Assembly (NCBI GenBank): GCA_014649575.1
Contig: BMTH01000018.1
Coordinates: forward strand, 1 to 64,000
Source of the DNA: Streptomyces griseoincarnatus
GTDB taxonomy: Bacteria; Actinomycetota; Actinomycetes; Streptomycetales; Streptomycetaceae
DNA length: 64,000 nt
Direction of reading: 5' to 3'
Made by a program: the position numbers and the translations under genes. Of the stretch, positions 15,913 to 25,127 are shown one piece after another (position 1 is the first letter of the stretch; each line of letters starts with the position of its first letter). The notes beneath the pieces were generated by a model. The model ran no database searches. It saw only the letters and a program-made list of their open reading frames with translations, and was not told where the DNA came from.

Positions 15913-17648
15913 TCGTCCACCCCGAGCTGCGTCGCGCCGCACGGCACGCGCGGCGGCCCCTGCTCGCGGCCACCCTCTTGCAGGGAGCCGTCACCCTCAC
16001 GTACCTGGCACAGGCCGTGCTGCTGGCCCTCGCGCTCGCCGGCCTGGCCCGCGGTGACACGGGCCGACTCCCGTGGCTGCTGGCCGGCGTGCTCGCCGTC
16101 GTCGCCGCCCGCGCCGAGCTCGCCCTGTGGCAGCGGCGCACCGCCACGCGCGCCGGGGCCCGGGTCAGGGTGGCACTGCGCGACGAACTCCTGGCCCACC
16201 TGGGCCGGCTGGGGCCCGCATACCTGACCACAGCGCGGGCGGGGGCCGTCCGCACCACCCTGGTCGACGGGGTGGAGGGCGTCGACGCCTACGTCTCCCG
16301 CTACCTGCCCCAGCTCCTGGTCACCCTCGCGGTACCACCCCTGGTCCTCGCCGTCCTCGTCGTGGTCGAACCCAGGGCCCTCCTCGGGCTCGTCCCCGCC
16401 CTGCTCCTGGCCCTGCTGGGGCCGCGCGCCTGGGACCGGCTCCTCGCCGCCCGCGGGAAGGAACACTGGGACACCTACGAAGGGCTGGGCGCCGACTACC
16501 TGGAGGCTCTCCAGGGCATGCCCGCCCTGCGCGCCGCGGGCGCGGTCGGCCGCACCCGGGCGCGCCTGGAGGAGCGGTCCGCGGCCCTGCACCGGGCGAC
16601 CGTCGCCAAGTTGCGGGTGTCCCTGGTCGACACCGGCATCACCGACCTCGCCATCCAGGGCGGCACCGCCGCCGCAGCGCTCCTGGCATGCTGGTCGGCC
16701 GTCACCGGATCCACCACCGCGGCCGGCACCTATCTGGTGCTGCTGCTGGCCTCCGAGTGCTTCCGTCCGGTGCGCGACCACGCCCGGGAGTGGCACGCCG
16801 GATACCTGGGGGTGTCGGCCGCCGACGGGCTGGCGTCCTTGCGCACGTCCGTGCCGGCGGTCCCCGACACCGCGACGGCGCCCGCGCACTGGCACACCCC
16901 GCCCGAACTCAGTTTTCACAGCGTCCGGTTCACCTACGACGGTGCTGACGCACCCGCTCTGGACGGGGTCTCCTTCACCGCCCGAGCGGGACGGACCACC
17001 GCGATCGTCGGGCCGTCCGGCGCGGGCAAGTCGACCCTCCTGGCCCTGCTTCTGCGCCACCACGACCCGCAGGAAGGGCGGATCACCCTCGACGGCCGCC
17101 CGACGACCGAGTACGCGCTCGACTCGCTGCGGCAGGGCATCGCCGTCGTCTCCCAGGAGACGTACCTGTTCCACGCCACCATCGCCGACAACCTGCGCCT
17201 GGCCCGTCCGGACGCCACCGACGACGAGCTCACCCGGGCGGCGCGCGCCGCCGGGATCCACGACGAGATCGCCGCCCTCCCGGACGGCTACGCCACCCTC
17301 CTCGGCGAACGGGGCGCCACGCTCTCCGGCGGGCAGCGACAGCGGCTCGCCCTCGCGCGGGCCCTGCTGTCCGACGCCCCGGTCCTCGTTCTCGACGAGG
17401 CCACCAGTTCGGTCGACGAACGACGCGAGGCGGACATCGTCCGAGAGCTGCTGAACGAGGTCGGTGGGCGGACCGTCCTGGTGGTTGCCCACCGGCTCGC
17501 GGCCGTCCGGTCCGCCGACCGGATCGTCGTCCTCGACGCGGGACGGGTGGACGCCGTCGGCGACCACACCGGCCTGGTCGACGCCGGCGGCGTCTACACC
17601 CGGCTCGTCGAGGCCGGCCGCGCCCATCGAGGGGAACTCGCCGCATGA
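15909..17648 (+). CDS. ABC half-transporter, permease-ATPase fusion (first of pair)
   Basis: A 579-residue type IV ABC protein: about six transmembrane helices in the first 320 residues, then an ATPase with Walker A GPSGAGKST, Q-loop VVSQETYLFHATIADNL, signature LSGGQRQRL, Walker B VLVLDEATSSVD and switch His AHRL. It is translationally coupled to SagB upstream and to a second half-transporter downstream, so they likely form a heterodimer. The pair could export the mature RiPP. Metallophore importers of the YbtPQ/IrtAB type share this architecture, so import or membrane release of a metal complex is also possible. Confidence 0.85.
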   Translation: MIVHPELRRAARHARRPLLAATLLQGAVTLTYLAQAVLLALALAGLARGDTGRLPWLLAGVLAVVAARAELALWQRRTATRAGARVRVALRDELLAHLGRLGPAYLTTARAGAVRTTLVDGVEGVDAYVSRYLPQLLVTLAVPPLVLAVLVVVEPRALLGLVPALLLALLGPRAWDRLLAARGKEHWDTYEGLGADYLEALQGMPALRAAGAVGRTRARLEERSAALHRATVAKLRVSLVDTGITDLAIQGGTAAAALLACWSAVTGSTTAAGTYLVLLLASECFRPVRDHAREWHAGYLGVSAADGLASLRTSVPAVPDTATAPAHWHTPPELSFHSVRFTYDGADAPALDGVSFTARAGRTTAIVGPSGAGKSTLLALLLRHHDPQEGRITLDGRPTTEYALDSLRQGIAVVSQETYLFHATIADNLRLARPDATDDELTRAARAAGIHDEIAALPDGYATLLGERGATLSGGQRQRLALARALLSDAPVLVLDEATSSVDERREADIVRELLNEVGGRTVLVVAHRLAAVRSADRIVVLDAGRVDAVGDHTGLVDAGGVYTRLVEAGRAHRGELAA

Positions 17649-19438
17649 GCACCGTCACCGGTCCCACCGCCGCCGGAGCCGGCCTCCCGGCGCGGGGCGC
17701 GCTGCGCGCCCTGCTCCCGGCCCTCGCGGCACACCGTGCCATGACGGCCCGCACCTGTGCCGCCGCGCTCCTCGAGCAGGGTTCTCTCGTCGCGCTGGTG
17801 ACCCTGGCCGCGCACACCGTGGGCATCGCCGTCATCGAAGGGCGCGCACCCACGGCCGGCACCGTCACCGCGCTCGTCGCCCTCGTTCTCGTACGCGCCC
17901 TGATGACCTGGCGGGGGATGGACCTCTCCCACGATCTCGCCTACCGGGTACTGGCGGCACTGCGGGTCCACGTCTTCGACGGACTGGCCCGCAGCGCGCC
18001 GGCCCGGGTCGCGGGCCGGCGCAGCGGCGATCTCGCCGCCACCGCCATGGCCGACGTGGAGGCGCTGGAGTTCTTCTACGCCCACACCACCGCCCAGCTG
18101 CTCGCGGCGGGAACGGTCCTCACCGGCGGCTCGGTACTTCTGGCCCTGGTGGAGCCGTGGCTGCTGGTGGCCGTGCTGCCGGTCGCCGCCCTGCTCGCCG
18201 CGGCGCCCTTCGCCGACGCGGGCGCGCGCACGGTGCGCGGCGGCCGCACCCGCACGGCTGTGGCCGCGCTGTCGGCCGACACGGTGGAGACCGTCGACGG
18301 GCTGCGCGAACTGCTTGCCTTCGGCGCTCTGGCCGAACGCCGCCGCACGTTGGCGGAACGGGGGCGGCAGGTCGGCGACGCCCAGCGCGCCGAGGCCACC
18401 TGGGAGGCCGTCGCCGCTGCCGTCCGCGACCTCCTCATCGTGGTCGCGGTCCTCGGCGTGGTCGCCGCGGCGGCACAGTCCGTGACCTCCGGACGGCTGC
18501 ACGGTGCCTGGGTCCCGGCCGCGATGGCGCTGGCCCTGTCCGTCCTCGGCCCGGTCGCGGAGTCCGCCCGCGCCCTGAGCCAGGCCGTGGCCCTGCGCGC
18601 CGCCGCCGCCCGCGTCGACGCGGCCGTCAAGGCCCCCGCACTGGCACCACCGCCCACCGCACCACGCCCCCTGCCTCCGGGACCACTGGGCGTCCGGTTG
18701 CACCGAGTGCGGTTCGACTACGGGGGCACCCCCGTGCTGGACGGCGTCGACCTCGCCGTCCGTCCCGGCCGGACACTCGCCCTCGTCGGCGCCTCGGGCG
18801 CGGGCAAGTCCACCTGCGCCCACCTGCTGGCACGCTTCTGGGACCCGTCCGCCGGTGAGGTCCAGTTGCTGCCCGCCGACGGCGATCCCGTGGACGTGAG
18901 GCAGGTGGACGACGCGGAACTGCGGCGGGCGGTGGTCCTGGTGGGACAGGACACCCCCCTCTTCCACGGCACCCTCGCCGAGAACCTGCGGCTCGCCGCG
19001 CCCGAGGCCGACGACCGGGCGCTGGCCGAGGCGGCGCGGCTGTGCGGCGTCGACCGGATCGCCCCCCTGGACACCCTCGTCGGCGAGCGGGGAGCCACGC
19101 TCTCCGGCGGTCAGCGGGCCCGCATCGCCCTGGCCCGCGCGCTGCTGGCCGGCCCGCGCGTCCTCGTGCTCGACGAGACCACCGCGCACCTGGACAACAC
19201 CGGCGACGCCGAACTCGCCACCGCGCTGCGGCAGGAGAGCCGCACGACGATCCTCATCGCCCACCGCCCGGCCACCATCCGCCGTGCCGACCGCATCGCG
19301 GTCCTGGAGGGCGGCCTCATCACGGAAGAGGGAACCTGGGAGGACCTCACAAGCAGCCCCGACAGCGCGCTCAACCGCATCCTCAGTGACACCGCCCTCA
19401 CTGGGCACGGCAGTTCGCCCCGGGAACCGGACCAGTGA
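17645..19438 (+). CDS. ABC half-transporter, permease-ATPase fusion (second of pair)
   Basis: A 597-residue partner of the preceding half-transporter. Transmembrane domain in residues ~1-330, then Walker A GASGAGKST, LVGQDTPLFHGTLAENL, signature LSGGQRARI, and a deviating Walker B/catalytic segment VLVLDETTAHLD with AHRP as the switch region. Both ATPases look complete enough to bind ATP. The RiPP operon may end here: 84 bp follow with a weak 6-bp hairpin (AGGTAC/GTACCT at 19444-19459) before the decarboxylase gene. Confidence 0.85.
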   Translation: MSTVTGPTAAGAGLPARGALRALLPALAAHRAMTARTCAAALLEQGSLVALVTLAAHTVGIAVIEGRAPTAGTVTALVALVLVRALMTWRGMDLSHDLAYRVLAALRVHVFDGLARSAPARVAGRRSGDLAATAMADVEALEFFYAHTTAQLLAAGTVLTGGSVLLALVEPWLLVAVLPVAALLAAAPFADAGARTVRGGRTRTAVAALSADTVETVDGLRELLAFGALAERRRTLAERGRQVGDAQRAEATWEAVAAAVRDLLIVVAVLGVVAAAAQSVTSGRLHGAWVPAAMALALSVLGPVAESARALSQAVALRAAAARVDAAVKAPALAPPPTAPRPLPPGPLGVRLHRVRFDYGGTPVLDGVDLAVRPGRTLALVGASGAGKSTCAHLLARFWDPSAGEVQLLPADGDPVDVRQVDDAELRRAVVLVGQDTPLFHGTLAENLRLAAPEADDRALAEAARLCGVDRIAPLDTLVGERGATLSGGQRARIALARALLAGPRVLVLDETTAHLDNTGDAELATALRQESRTTILIAHRPATIRRADRIAVLEGGLITEEGTWEDLTSSPDSALNRILSDTALTGHGSSPREPDQ

Positions 19439-19522
19439 CGCTTAGGTACGGGTGTACCTGGAAACGACTACTCCCGAACGATCGTCGCGCCGGCGGTCGG
19501 CCGGCAACGGGAGGGGTCTCAC

Positions 19523-21019
19523 GTGGACGCGCCCTTGTACCTGAGGCCCAGGGTGGAACCCCCGCTCGCCGCACTGCTGGCGGACGGGCCCTTCCTGCAC
19601 TCGCTCGCCGACGCGCTGGGGTCGCCGCTCAATGTGCTGCTCCCCGAGGCCGTGGCCGCGAACGCCGCCCGCTTCCGTGCCGTCTACCGCCGCCACCGTC
19701 TCACCGGGCGGGTCTACTTCGCGCACAAGGCGAACCGGTCCAGCGCCCTGCTGCGGCGACTGGCGGCGGAGGACCCGGCCGCCGTCGGCGTCGACGTCGC
19801 CTCCACGGAGGAGCTGAGGCACGCACTGGGCTGTGGGTTCACCGGCGACCGCATCATGGCCACCGGCCCCAAGGACGCCGCGTTCCTCTGGCTGGCCGCG
19901 CGCGTCGGAGCCACGGTCAACCTGGACTCGCCCGGGGAACTGGAACGTCTCTCCGCACTGGTGCGCGCACATGGCCTCGGCCGCGTCGCCGTACTGGTAC
20001 GCCTGTCGGGGTTCGAGCACACCACCGGCAACGGGGGAGCGGGCACCCGGCTGCTCTCCCGGCGCAGCCGCTTCGGCACCCCGGTACGTGACATGGAGGA
20101 GCTGCTGTCGGCGCTCGAACACAACGCCGACACCCTGGAGTTCGCCGGAGCCGCCTACCATCTCGACACCACCGGCGTGGAGGAGAAGGCGCGGGCGCTG
20201 GAGCAGTGCGTGCTGTTCATGGACGAATGCCGGGCGCGGGGACTCGCGCCGCACGCCCTCGACATCGGGGGCGGATTCGGCGTCGGCTACGTCGCCGAGG
20301 CGGAGGACTGGGAGCGGTGGACCACCGCGCTGACCGAGGCAGTGCTCGGCGTCCGTCCGCCGATGACCTGGCGCGGTCACGGATACGGGCTGCGCAACGA
20401 GGGCGGCACGGTGCGCGGTGCCACCGCCCTGTACCCCGCGTACCGCCCCACCGCCGGCCCGGGATACCTCGACGAGATCCTCTCCCTGCCCGCGCCGGTG
20501 CTGGGCCGCCCGGCCGCCACCCTCCTGCTGGAGCACCTCCACGACCTCTACATCGAACCCGGCCGTTCCCTGGTCGACCAGTGCGGACTGTCGCTCGCCC
20601 GCGTGCTGGACGTGCGGCCCGCGGACACGGACGCCGGGCACCATCTGGTGCACCTCGCGATGAACGCGGGTGACATGAGCCTGGAGGAGCACGGGGTCCT
20701 GGTGGACCCCGTCCTGTTGCCGCGCGACGAAGCGGCGGCGGGTGACGGAGAGGCGGTCGGCGTCTACCTCACCGGCAATCTGTGCCTGGAAGGCGATCTC
20801 ATCACCCGCCGCCTGGTCTTCCTGCCCCGGTTGCCGCAGGCGGGGGATCTGCTGGCGTTCGCCAACACCGCCGGATACGCCATGGACTTCCGCGCCCATC
20901 ACGCGCAGCGGCAGCCCGTCGCGCGGACGGTGGCGGTGGAGCGGCGGGGCGACACCTGGCGCTGGTGCCCGGACGAGGACTACTGGCCGATCACACCCCT
21001 GGGGGGAGCAGTCGGATGA
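19523..21019 (+). CDS. Y4yA-type PLP-dependent decarboxylase (group III, LysA-like)
   Basis: A 498-residue fold-III (alanine racemase-like) decarboxylase. The PLP lysine is in YFAHKANRSS (Lys69). The phosphate-binding DIGGGFGVGY, the EPGRSLVDQCG loop, a catalytic-type Cys in GNLCLEGD and ANTAGYAMDF follow in the usual order. Relatives decarboxylate diaminopimelate, ornithine or siderophore intermediates (for example SbnH in staphyloferrin B). Pairing with the CysK-like enzyme recalls y4yA/y4xP of rhizobial siderophore loci. The GTG start has GGGAGGGG 7 nt upstream. The substrate is not predictable from sequence. Confidence 0.8.
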   Translation: MDAPLYLRPRVEPPLAALLADGPFLHSLADALGSPLNVLLPEAVAANAARFRAVYRRHRLTGRVYFAHKANRSSALLRRLAAEDPAAVGVDVASTEELRHALGCGFTGDRIMATGPKDAAFLWLAARVGATVNLDSPGELERLSALVRAHGLGRVAVLVRLSGFEHTTGNGGAGTRLLSRRSRFGTPVRDMEELLSALEHNADTLEFAGAAYHLDTTGVEEKARALEQCVLFMDECRARGLAPHALDIGGGFGVGYVAEAEDWERWTTALTEAVLGVRPPMTWRGHGYGLRNEGGTVRGATALYPAYRPTAGPGYLDEILSLPAPVLGRPAATLLLEHLHDLYIEPGRSLVDQCGLSLARVLDVRPADTDAGHHLVHLAMNAGDMSLEEHGVLVDPVLLPRDEAAAGDGEAVGVYLTGNLCLEGDLITRRLVFLPRLPQAGDLLAFANTAGYAMDFRAHHAQRQPVARTVAVERRGDTWRWCPDEDYWPITPLGGAVG

Positions 21020-22353
21020 GGTACGACAGCATCACCGAGGCCATAGGCAACACGCCTCTGGTGCGCATCGATCCCGCCGTACACGGTCTGCGCAACATCG
21101 ACCTCTACGCCAAGCTGGAGATGCTCAATCCGTTCGGGTCCGTCAAGGACCGGCCCGCCTGGCACATGGCCCGGCCCCACCTGGAGGCCGACACCGACGG
21201 CGAAGGGACGGTCGTCGAACTCTCCAGCGGCAACACGGCCAAGGCACTCGCCCTGCTGGCCGGCATGCACGGACGGGGATTCAAGAGCGTCACCAACCGC
21301 ATGCGCGTACCCGAGATCAAGGAGCTCCTGCTGCTCATCGGCGCCGAGATCGAGGAGCTTCCCGGACGCAGCGAGTGCCTCGACCCGACCGACACGGACG
21401 ACCCGCTGACGCAGTTCCACCGGGCGCTGTCCGACCCGGGGAGCACGTACCTGCACACCGACCAGTACTTCAACCCGCGCAACGTCGAGGCCCATGCGGA
21501 GGGTACCGGCCCCGAGATAGTGAAGGACCTGGACGGCCGGGTGCCGGACTGGTTCATCGCCTGCGTGGGCACGGCCGGTTCGTCGACCGGTGTCGCCAAG
21601 GTCCTGCGCGAGCTCGATCCGCGCGTACGGGTGCTCGGCCTGGTCGCCCACAAGTCGGACTTCATACCGGGCATCCGCACCATGGACGAGGTCCACGAGG
21701 TGGGCCTGTTCGACCCGGCGACGTACGACACCATCGAGTCGGTCACCTCCGACGAGGCCATCGACGGGATGATCACCCTGATCCGCCGCTGCGGACTGCT
21801 GAGCGGACCGACCGGCGGCGCCGCCTACGAGGGGGCGGTGCGGCAGCTGCGGTACGCGGACGCCGAGCTGGAGGGGACGGGGCAGCGCCGGACGGCGGTG
21901 TTCATCGTGTGCGACCGGGCCGAGAGCTACCTCAGCTATGTGCGTCAGCGACGCCCCGAACTCCTGGGCAGGACGGACCGCGGGCGCTCCGCGGTGGCCG
22001 TCACCGACGCCGAGGCCCGTGCGCAGGGCCGCGTCATCGACGTGCAGGAGGCCCGCCGCTGGTGCGCCGAGGGTGACCCCCGGCCACTCGTCGTCGACCT
22101 GCGCAGTCCACACGCCTATGCCGCCCTGCACATCGAGGGCTCGGTCAACATCGTCGACGAGGTGTTCGAGGACCTGCTGCGCGGGGGGCTCCCCTTCAGC
22201 AAGCGCACTCCCGTGCTGCTGGCCTGTCCCGTGGGCGAGAAGTCACTGCGGTTCGCCGCCGCGCTGACCCGGATGGGCCACCCGGACGTCCGCAGCCTGG
22301 CCGGCGGGATCGTCGCCTGGCGGGACGCGGGCGCACCGCTGGTGCGCGAGTGA
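21016..22353 (+). CDS. CysK/SbnA-like PLP synthase fused to a rhodanese domain
   Basis: A 445-residue fusion. Residues 1-~310 are a fold-II cysteine-synthase-type enzyme with the PLP lysine in NPFGSVKDRP (Lys44), the substrate loop SSGNTAKAL and GTAGSSTG for phosphate binding. Residues ~330-445 are a rhodanese with active-site loop ACPVGEKS, Cys intact. The first domain resembles enzymes that make 2,3-diaminopropionate precursors or cysteine from O-phosphoserine. The rhodanese suggests persulfide handling. No SbnB-type partner is present. It overlaps both neighbours (ATGA, GTGA), tying it to the decarboxylase and the class V enzyme. Confidence 0.82.
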   Translation: MRYDSITEAIGNTPLVRIDPAVHGLRNIDLYAKLEMLNPFGSVKDRPAWHMARPHLEADTDGEGTVVELSSGNTAKALALLAGMHGRGFKSVTNRMRVPEIKELLLLIGAEIEELPGRSECLDPTDTDDPLTQFHRALSDPGSTYLHTDQYFNPRNVEAHAEGTGPEIVKDLDGRVPDWFIACVGTAGSSTGVAKVLRELDPRVRVLGLVAHKSDFIPGIRTMDEVHEVGLFDPATYDTIESVTSDEAIDGMITLIRRCGLLSGPTGGAAYEGAVRQLRYADAELEGTGQRRTAVFIVCDRAESYLSYVRQRRPELLGRTDRGRSAVAVTDAEARAQGRVIDVQEARRWCAEGDPRPLVVDLRSPHAYAALHIEGSVNIVDEVFEDLLRGGLPFSKRTPVLLACPVGEKSLRFAAALTRMGHPDVRSLAGGIVAWRDAGAPLVRE

Positions 22354-23573
22354 GCGCGGCGCACCCGCTTCCCGCGGTGGAACCGGAGGACCCTTGCTGG
22401 CAGCGGCAGTTGAGAGAACAGTTTCCCATCGTCACCGGGCATCCGGAGTTGGCGTATCTCGACAGCGCGGCCACGTCGCAGAAGCCACGTGCCGTACTGG
22501 AGGCCGTCCAGACCTACCTCACGACCTCGAACGCCAACGCCGGCCGCGGCACCTACCCGTGGGCCAACCGGACCACGGACCTCGTGGAAACGGCGCGGGA
22601 ACGGGTCAAGGAGTTCCTCCACGATCCCGAACCGGGCGGCTCCGCCGTCCACTTCACGAGCGGCACCACGGAGGGTCTGCGTACGGTCGCCCGTGACTGG
22701 CTCGTGCCGTACCTCAGGCACGGGGACGAGATCCTCGTGCCGTACGCCGACCACCGGGCCAATCTCGACCCCTGGCTCGAGGCCCGCCGGCTGCTGGCCG
22801 AGCGCGGTGTCGAGGTCCGCGTACGGGCGCTGCCGTACCAGGCGGTCTCCGGCGACTACGACCACCGGACCCTGGCCGAGGCCGTCGGCCCGCGGACCCG
22901 CTTCGTGGCCGCCACCCATGTCCACCACGTCTACGGCGGCGACATGAACGTGCACCGCATCCGCGAAGCGGTCGGCCCGGACGTGCCGATCTGCCTGGAC
23001 GCGGCGCAGAGCGTCGGTCACCTGCCCGTCCACCTCGACGACCCGTCGCTGGACGTGGACTTCGTGGTCTTCTCCGGGCACAAGGCGATGGCCCTGCCCG
23101 GATCAGGCGCGGTGTGGGCGCGCAACGCGCGGGGGCCCGTGTTCCGGCCGGGCGGCTGGCAGGGCACCCCCAACACGGTGGGCATCGTGTCGCTGCGGGC
23201 CGCGCTCGACTGGCTCGACGCGGCCGGCGTCGAGCGGATCGCGCGCTGGACGACCACACTCACCACACGGCTGACGGACCGGCTCGCACACATCGGCCCC
23301 TACGACGTGCTCGGCTGTCCGGTGAGCCTGGCCGCCGACTCCCCCCTGCCCGCGGCCCAGCGTCGCCACGGCATCGTCACCTTCCGCCACCGCGACATCC
23401 CGTCCGACGACCTCGGGTTCATCCTCTTCAGCCACGGCTTCATGGTGCGCGCCGACAGCCTCTGCCAGGCCGGCACCGAGGAACGGGACGGATCCGTAAG
23501 GGTGAGCCTGCACGCCTACAACACGGCCGAGGAGATCGACCGCCTGCTGTCCGTCCTCGCGTCGTTGACGTGA
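22350..23573 (+). CDS. SufS-like class V aminotransferase / cysteine desulfurase
   Basis: A 407-residue fold-I PLP enzyme: N-terminal LAYLDSAATSQKP, HFTSGTTEGLRTVA, the cofactor Asp in CLDAAQSVGHL and the PLP lysine in FSGHKAMALPG. Near the C-terminus FMVRADSLCQAG keeps a Cys where SufS enzymes carry their persulfide-forming Cys, so desulfurase activity is possible. The local sequence differs from the usual GHHCA, so a lyase or aminotransferase role remains open. The GTG start overlaps the previous stop. With the rhodanese fusion upstream it may form a sulfur-mobilising pair. Confidence 0.78.
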   Translation: MSAAHPLPAVEPEDPCWQRQLREQFPIVTGHPELAYLDSAATSQKPRAVLEAVQTYLTTSNANAGRGTYPWANRTTDLVETARERVKEFLHDPEPGGSAVHFTSGTTEGLRTVARDWLVPYLRHGDEILVPYADHRANLDPWLEARRLLAERGVEVRVRALPYQAVSGDYDHRTLAEAVGPRTRFVAATHVHHVYGGDMNVHRIREAVGPDVPICLDAAQSVGHLPVHLDDPSLDVDFVVFSGHKAMALPGSGAVWARNARGPVFRPGGWQGTPNTVGIVSLRAALDWLDAAGVERIARWTTTLTTRLTDRLAHIGPYDVLGCPVSLAADSPLPAAQRRHGIVTFRHRDIPSDDLGFILFSHGFMVRADSLCQAGTEERDGSVRVSLHAYNTAEEIDRLLSVLASLT

Positions 23574-23581
23574 ATGGCAAC

Positions 23582-23596
23582 TGATAACCGTTTCCA
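23582..23596. promoter_or_regulatory. Weak Zur-like dyad upstream of the methyltransferase
   Basis: TGATAACCGTTTCCA has Zur-like arms (TGATAAC against TGGAAAC) but only 10 of 15 consensus matches. A -10-like TAGATT sits at 23601-23606, so the site would overlap a promoter for the methyltransferase. Treat it as a candidate only. Confidence 0.3.
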
Positions 23597-23641
23597 CCTG
23601 TAGATTCGTCTCTGCCCACGGATGGACGAGAGACGGACGAG

Positions 23642-24454
23642 GTGGCGCGAGCGATGGGCGTGAGCATGGGAACGGCCAGGGCATGGATCGAGCGCTGGGA
23701 ACGGCAGCAGGAGCGGTATGCGGTGGACCGCGAGGAGAGGTTCACCGTGATCGCGGATGTCGTCGAGCACGTCACCGCCGGCCGTGCCCGCCCCCTCCTG
23801 CTCGACCTGGGGTGCGGGCCCGGCTCCCTTGCCGCCAGGCTGGCCGCCCGTTTCCCGCACGCGGAGATCGTCGCCGCCGACATGGACCCCCTGCTGCTGG
23901 AGCTGGGGCGCACCCACCACGCCGACGCCGCCCGCTACGTCGACACGGTCATCGGTGAGGAGGGCTGGACCCGGGCCCTCGGACTGCGACGTCCCCTGGA
24001 CGCCGCCCTCTCGACGACCGCGCTGCACTACCTGCCCGAGCCGGCGCTGCTGCGCACGTACCGCTCCGTCGCGTCCCTGCTCCGCCCCGGCGGCGTCCTC
24101 GTGAACGGAGACCACTTCACGCCGGACGCGACACCGTGCGCGGACCTCACCGCCCATGTGGGCCGGCGCAGGGCGGAGCGCTCGGGCGGCCGCGCACCGG
24201 AGGACTGGCGGTCCTGGTGGGACGCCGCGGCCCGGGACCCCGAACTGGCCGATCTGCTCGACGAACGCAGCCGGCGCCAGGCGACCCGGGCCGGGTGCGG
24301 GGGCGACGGGCAGATCACGGCGAGCCGCCACGCCGAACTGCTGCGCCGGGCCGGCTTCGCCCACGTCGCGCCGGTCTGGCAGTTCGGCGACAGCACCGTC
24401 CTGGTGGCGATCATGGGCGAAACGCACGGACTCCCCGCTCCCGTCAGGACCTGA
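23642..24454 (+). CDS. Class I SAM-dependent methyltransferase
   Basis: A 270-residue methyltransferase with the SAM motif LLLDLGCGPGSLAARL, the acidic strand IVAADMDPLLLELG and LSTTALHYLPEPALLRTY. An N-terminal helix rich in Arg/Glu (RAWIERWERQQERY) precedes it. It probably tailors the product of the upstream pathway; the acceptor atom is unknown. I use the GTG at 23642. ATGs at 23654 and 23666 are alternatives because no start has a clear ribosome site. Confidence 0.75.
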   Translation: MARAMGVSMGTARAWIERWERQQERYAVDREERFTVIADVVEHVTAGRARPLLLDLGCGPGSLAARLAARFPHAEIVAADMDPLLLELGRTHHADAARYVDTVIGEEGWTRALGLRRPLDAALSTTALHYLPEPALLRTYRSVASLLRPGGVLVNGDHFTPDATPCADLTAHVGRRRAERSGGRAPEDWRSWWDAAARDPELADLLDERSRRQATRAGCGGDGQITASRHAELLRRAGFAHVAPVWQFGDSTVLVAIMGETHGLPAPVRT

Positions 24455-24513
24455 GACCGGCAGCGGAGAAGGCCGCTCGGGACCGTTGCGGAGAACGGGT
24501 GGGCCAAGGCATG

Positions 24514-25074
24514 TCACAGAGCCAGACTCATCAGGATCTCGTCCCGGTCGTCACCGGGCGCCACCCGCAGCGCGCCCGGCCACCTGCCGACCTCCGTCCA
24601 GCCCGCCTTGCGGTAGAACTCCTCCAGCCCCAGTCCGGACCGTACGGCGAGCTGCAGCCGTTCCAGTCCCATCTCGTCACGCCCGACGCGCTGGGCGTGC
24701 CGCATCAGTGCGATTCCGATACCCGTCCCACGGAAGTGCACCTGTGTCTGGACGTGGTTCACCACGCCGCAGTGCGCCACGAGCGGATGCGGCTCGCGGC
24801 GGAGCAGCAGCCAGCCCGCGAGCGCGCCGTCCACGGTCGCCAGGAGGAGCCTGCTGTTTTCAGGGGACAGTCCACGGGTGATCCTCCCGACCGCCGGCCG
24901 GAGCGCCGCCTCGGTCACCGGCGGGAGCGGGCAGTCCATGGGGACGACGGCCCCTCCGGCGTTGACGACCGCCGTCCAGCAAGCACCGAGGGCCCGCCGG
25001 ACGGCGGCGGTGGCGTCCTGCGGCCGGCTGAGTTGTGCGATCACGGGAGTTGGTACCACCTCAGGCGCTGTCAT
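24514..25074 (-). CDS. GNAT family N-acetyltransferase
   Basis: A 186-residue acetyltransferase with the acetyl-CoA pyrophosphate-binding segment HFRGTGIGIALMRHA, preceded by VNHVQTQVHF (beta 4) and followed by GLEEFYRKAGW. The substrate is unknown; small amines or aminoacyl groups are common in this family. It converges on the methyltransferase gene and is separated from the TIGR03943 gene upstream by 54 bp, so it could be the last gene of that leftward unit. The ATG has no strong ribosome site. Confidence 0.78.
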   Translation of the reverse strand: MTAPEVVPTPVIAQLSRPQDATAAVRRALGACWTAVVNAGGAVVPMDCPLPPVTEAALRPAVGRITRGLSPENSRLLLATVDGALAGWLLLRREPHPLVAHCGVVNHVQTQVHFRGTGIGIALMRHAQRVGRDEMGLERLQLAVRSGLGLEEFYRKAGWTEVGRWPGALRVAPGDDRDEILMSLAL

Positions 25075-25127
25075 ACCCGGTAGCTTGCCAGGGCGCGCGA
25101 TCCCAGGTGCGCCGTCCGCCGACCCTG

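Noticed and set aside
19444..19459. Terminator or operator before the decarboxylase gene
   Set aside because: AGGTAC/GTACCT is only a 6-bp stem; too weak to call a terminator and unlike the Zur boxes.
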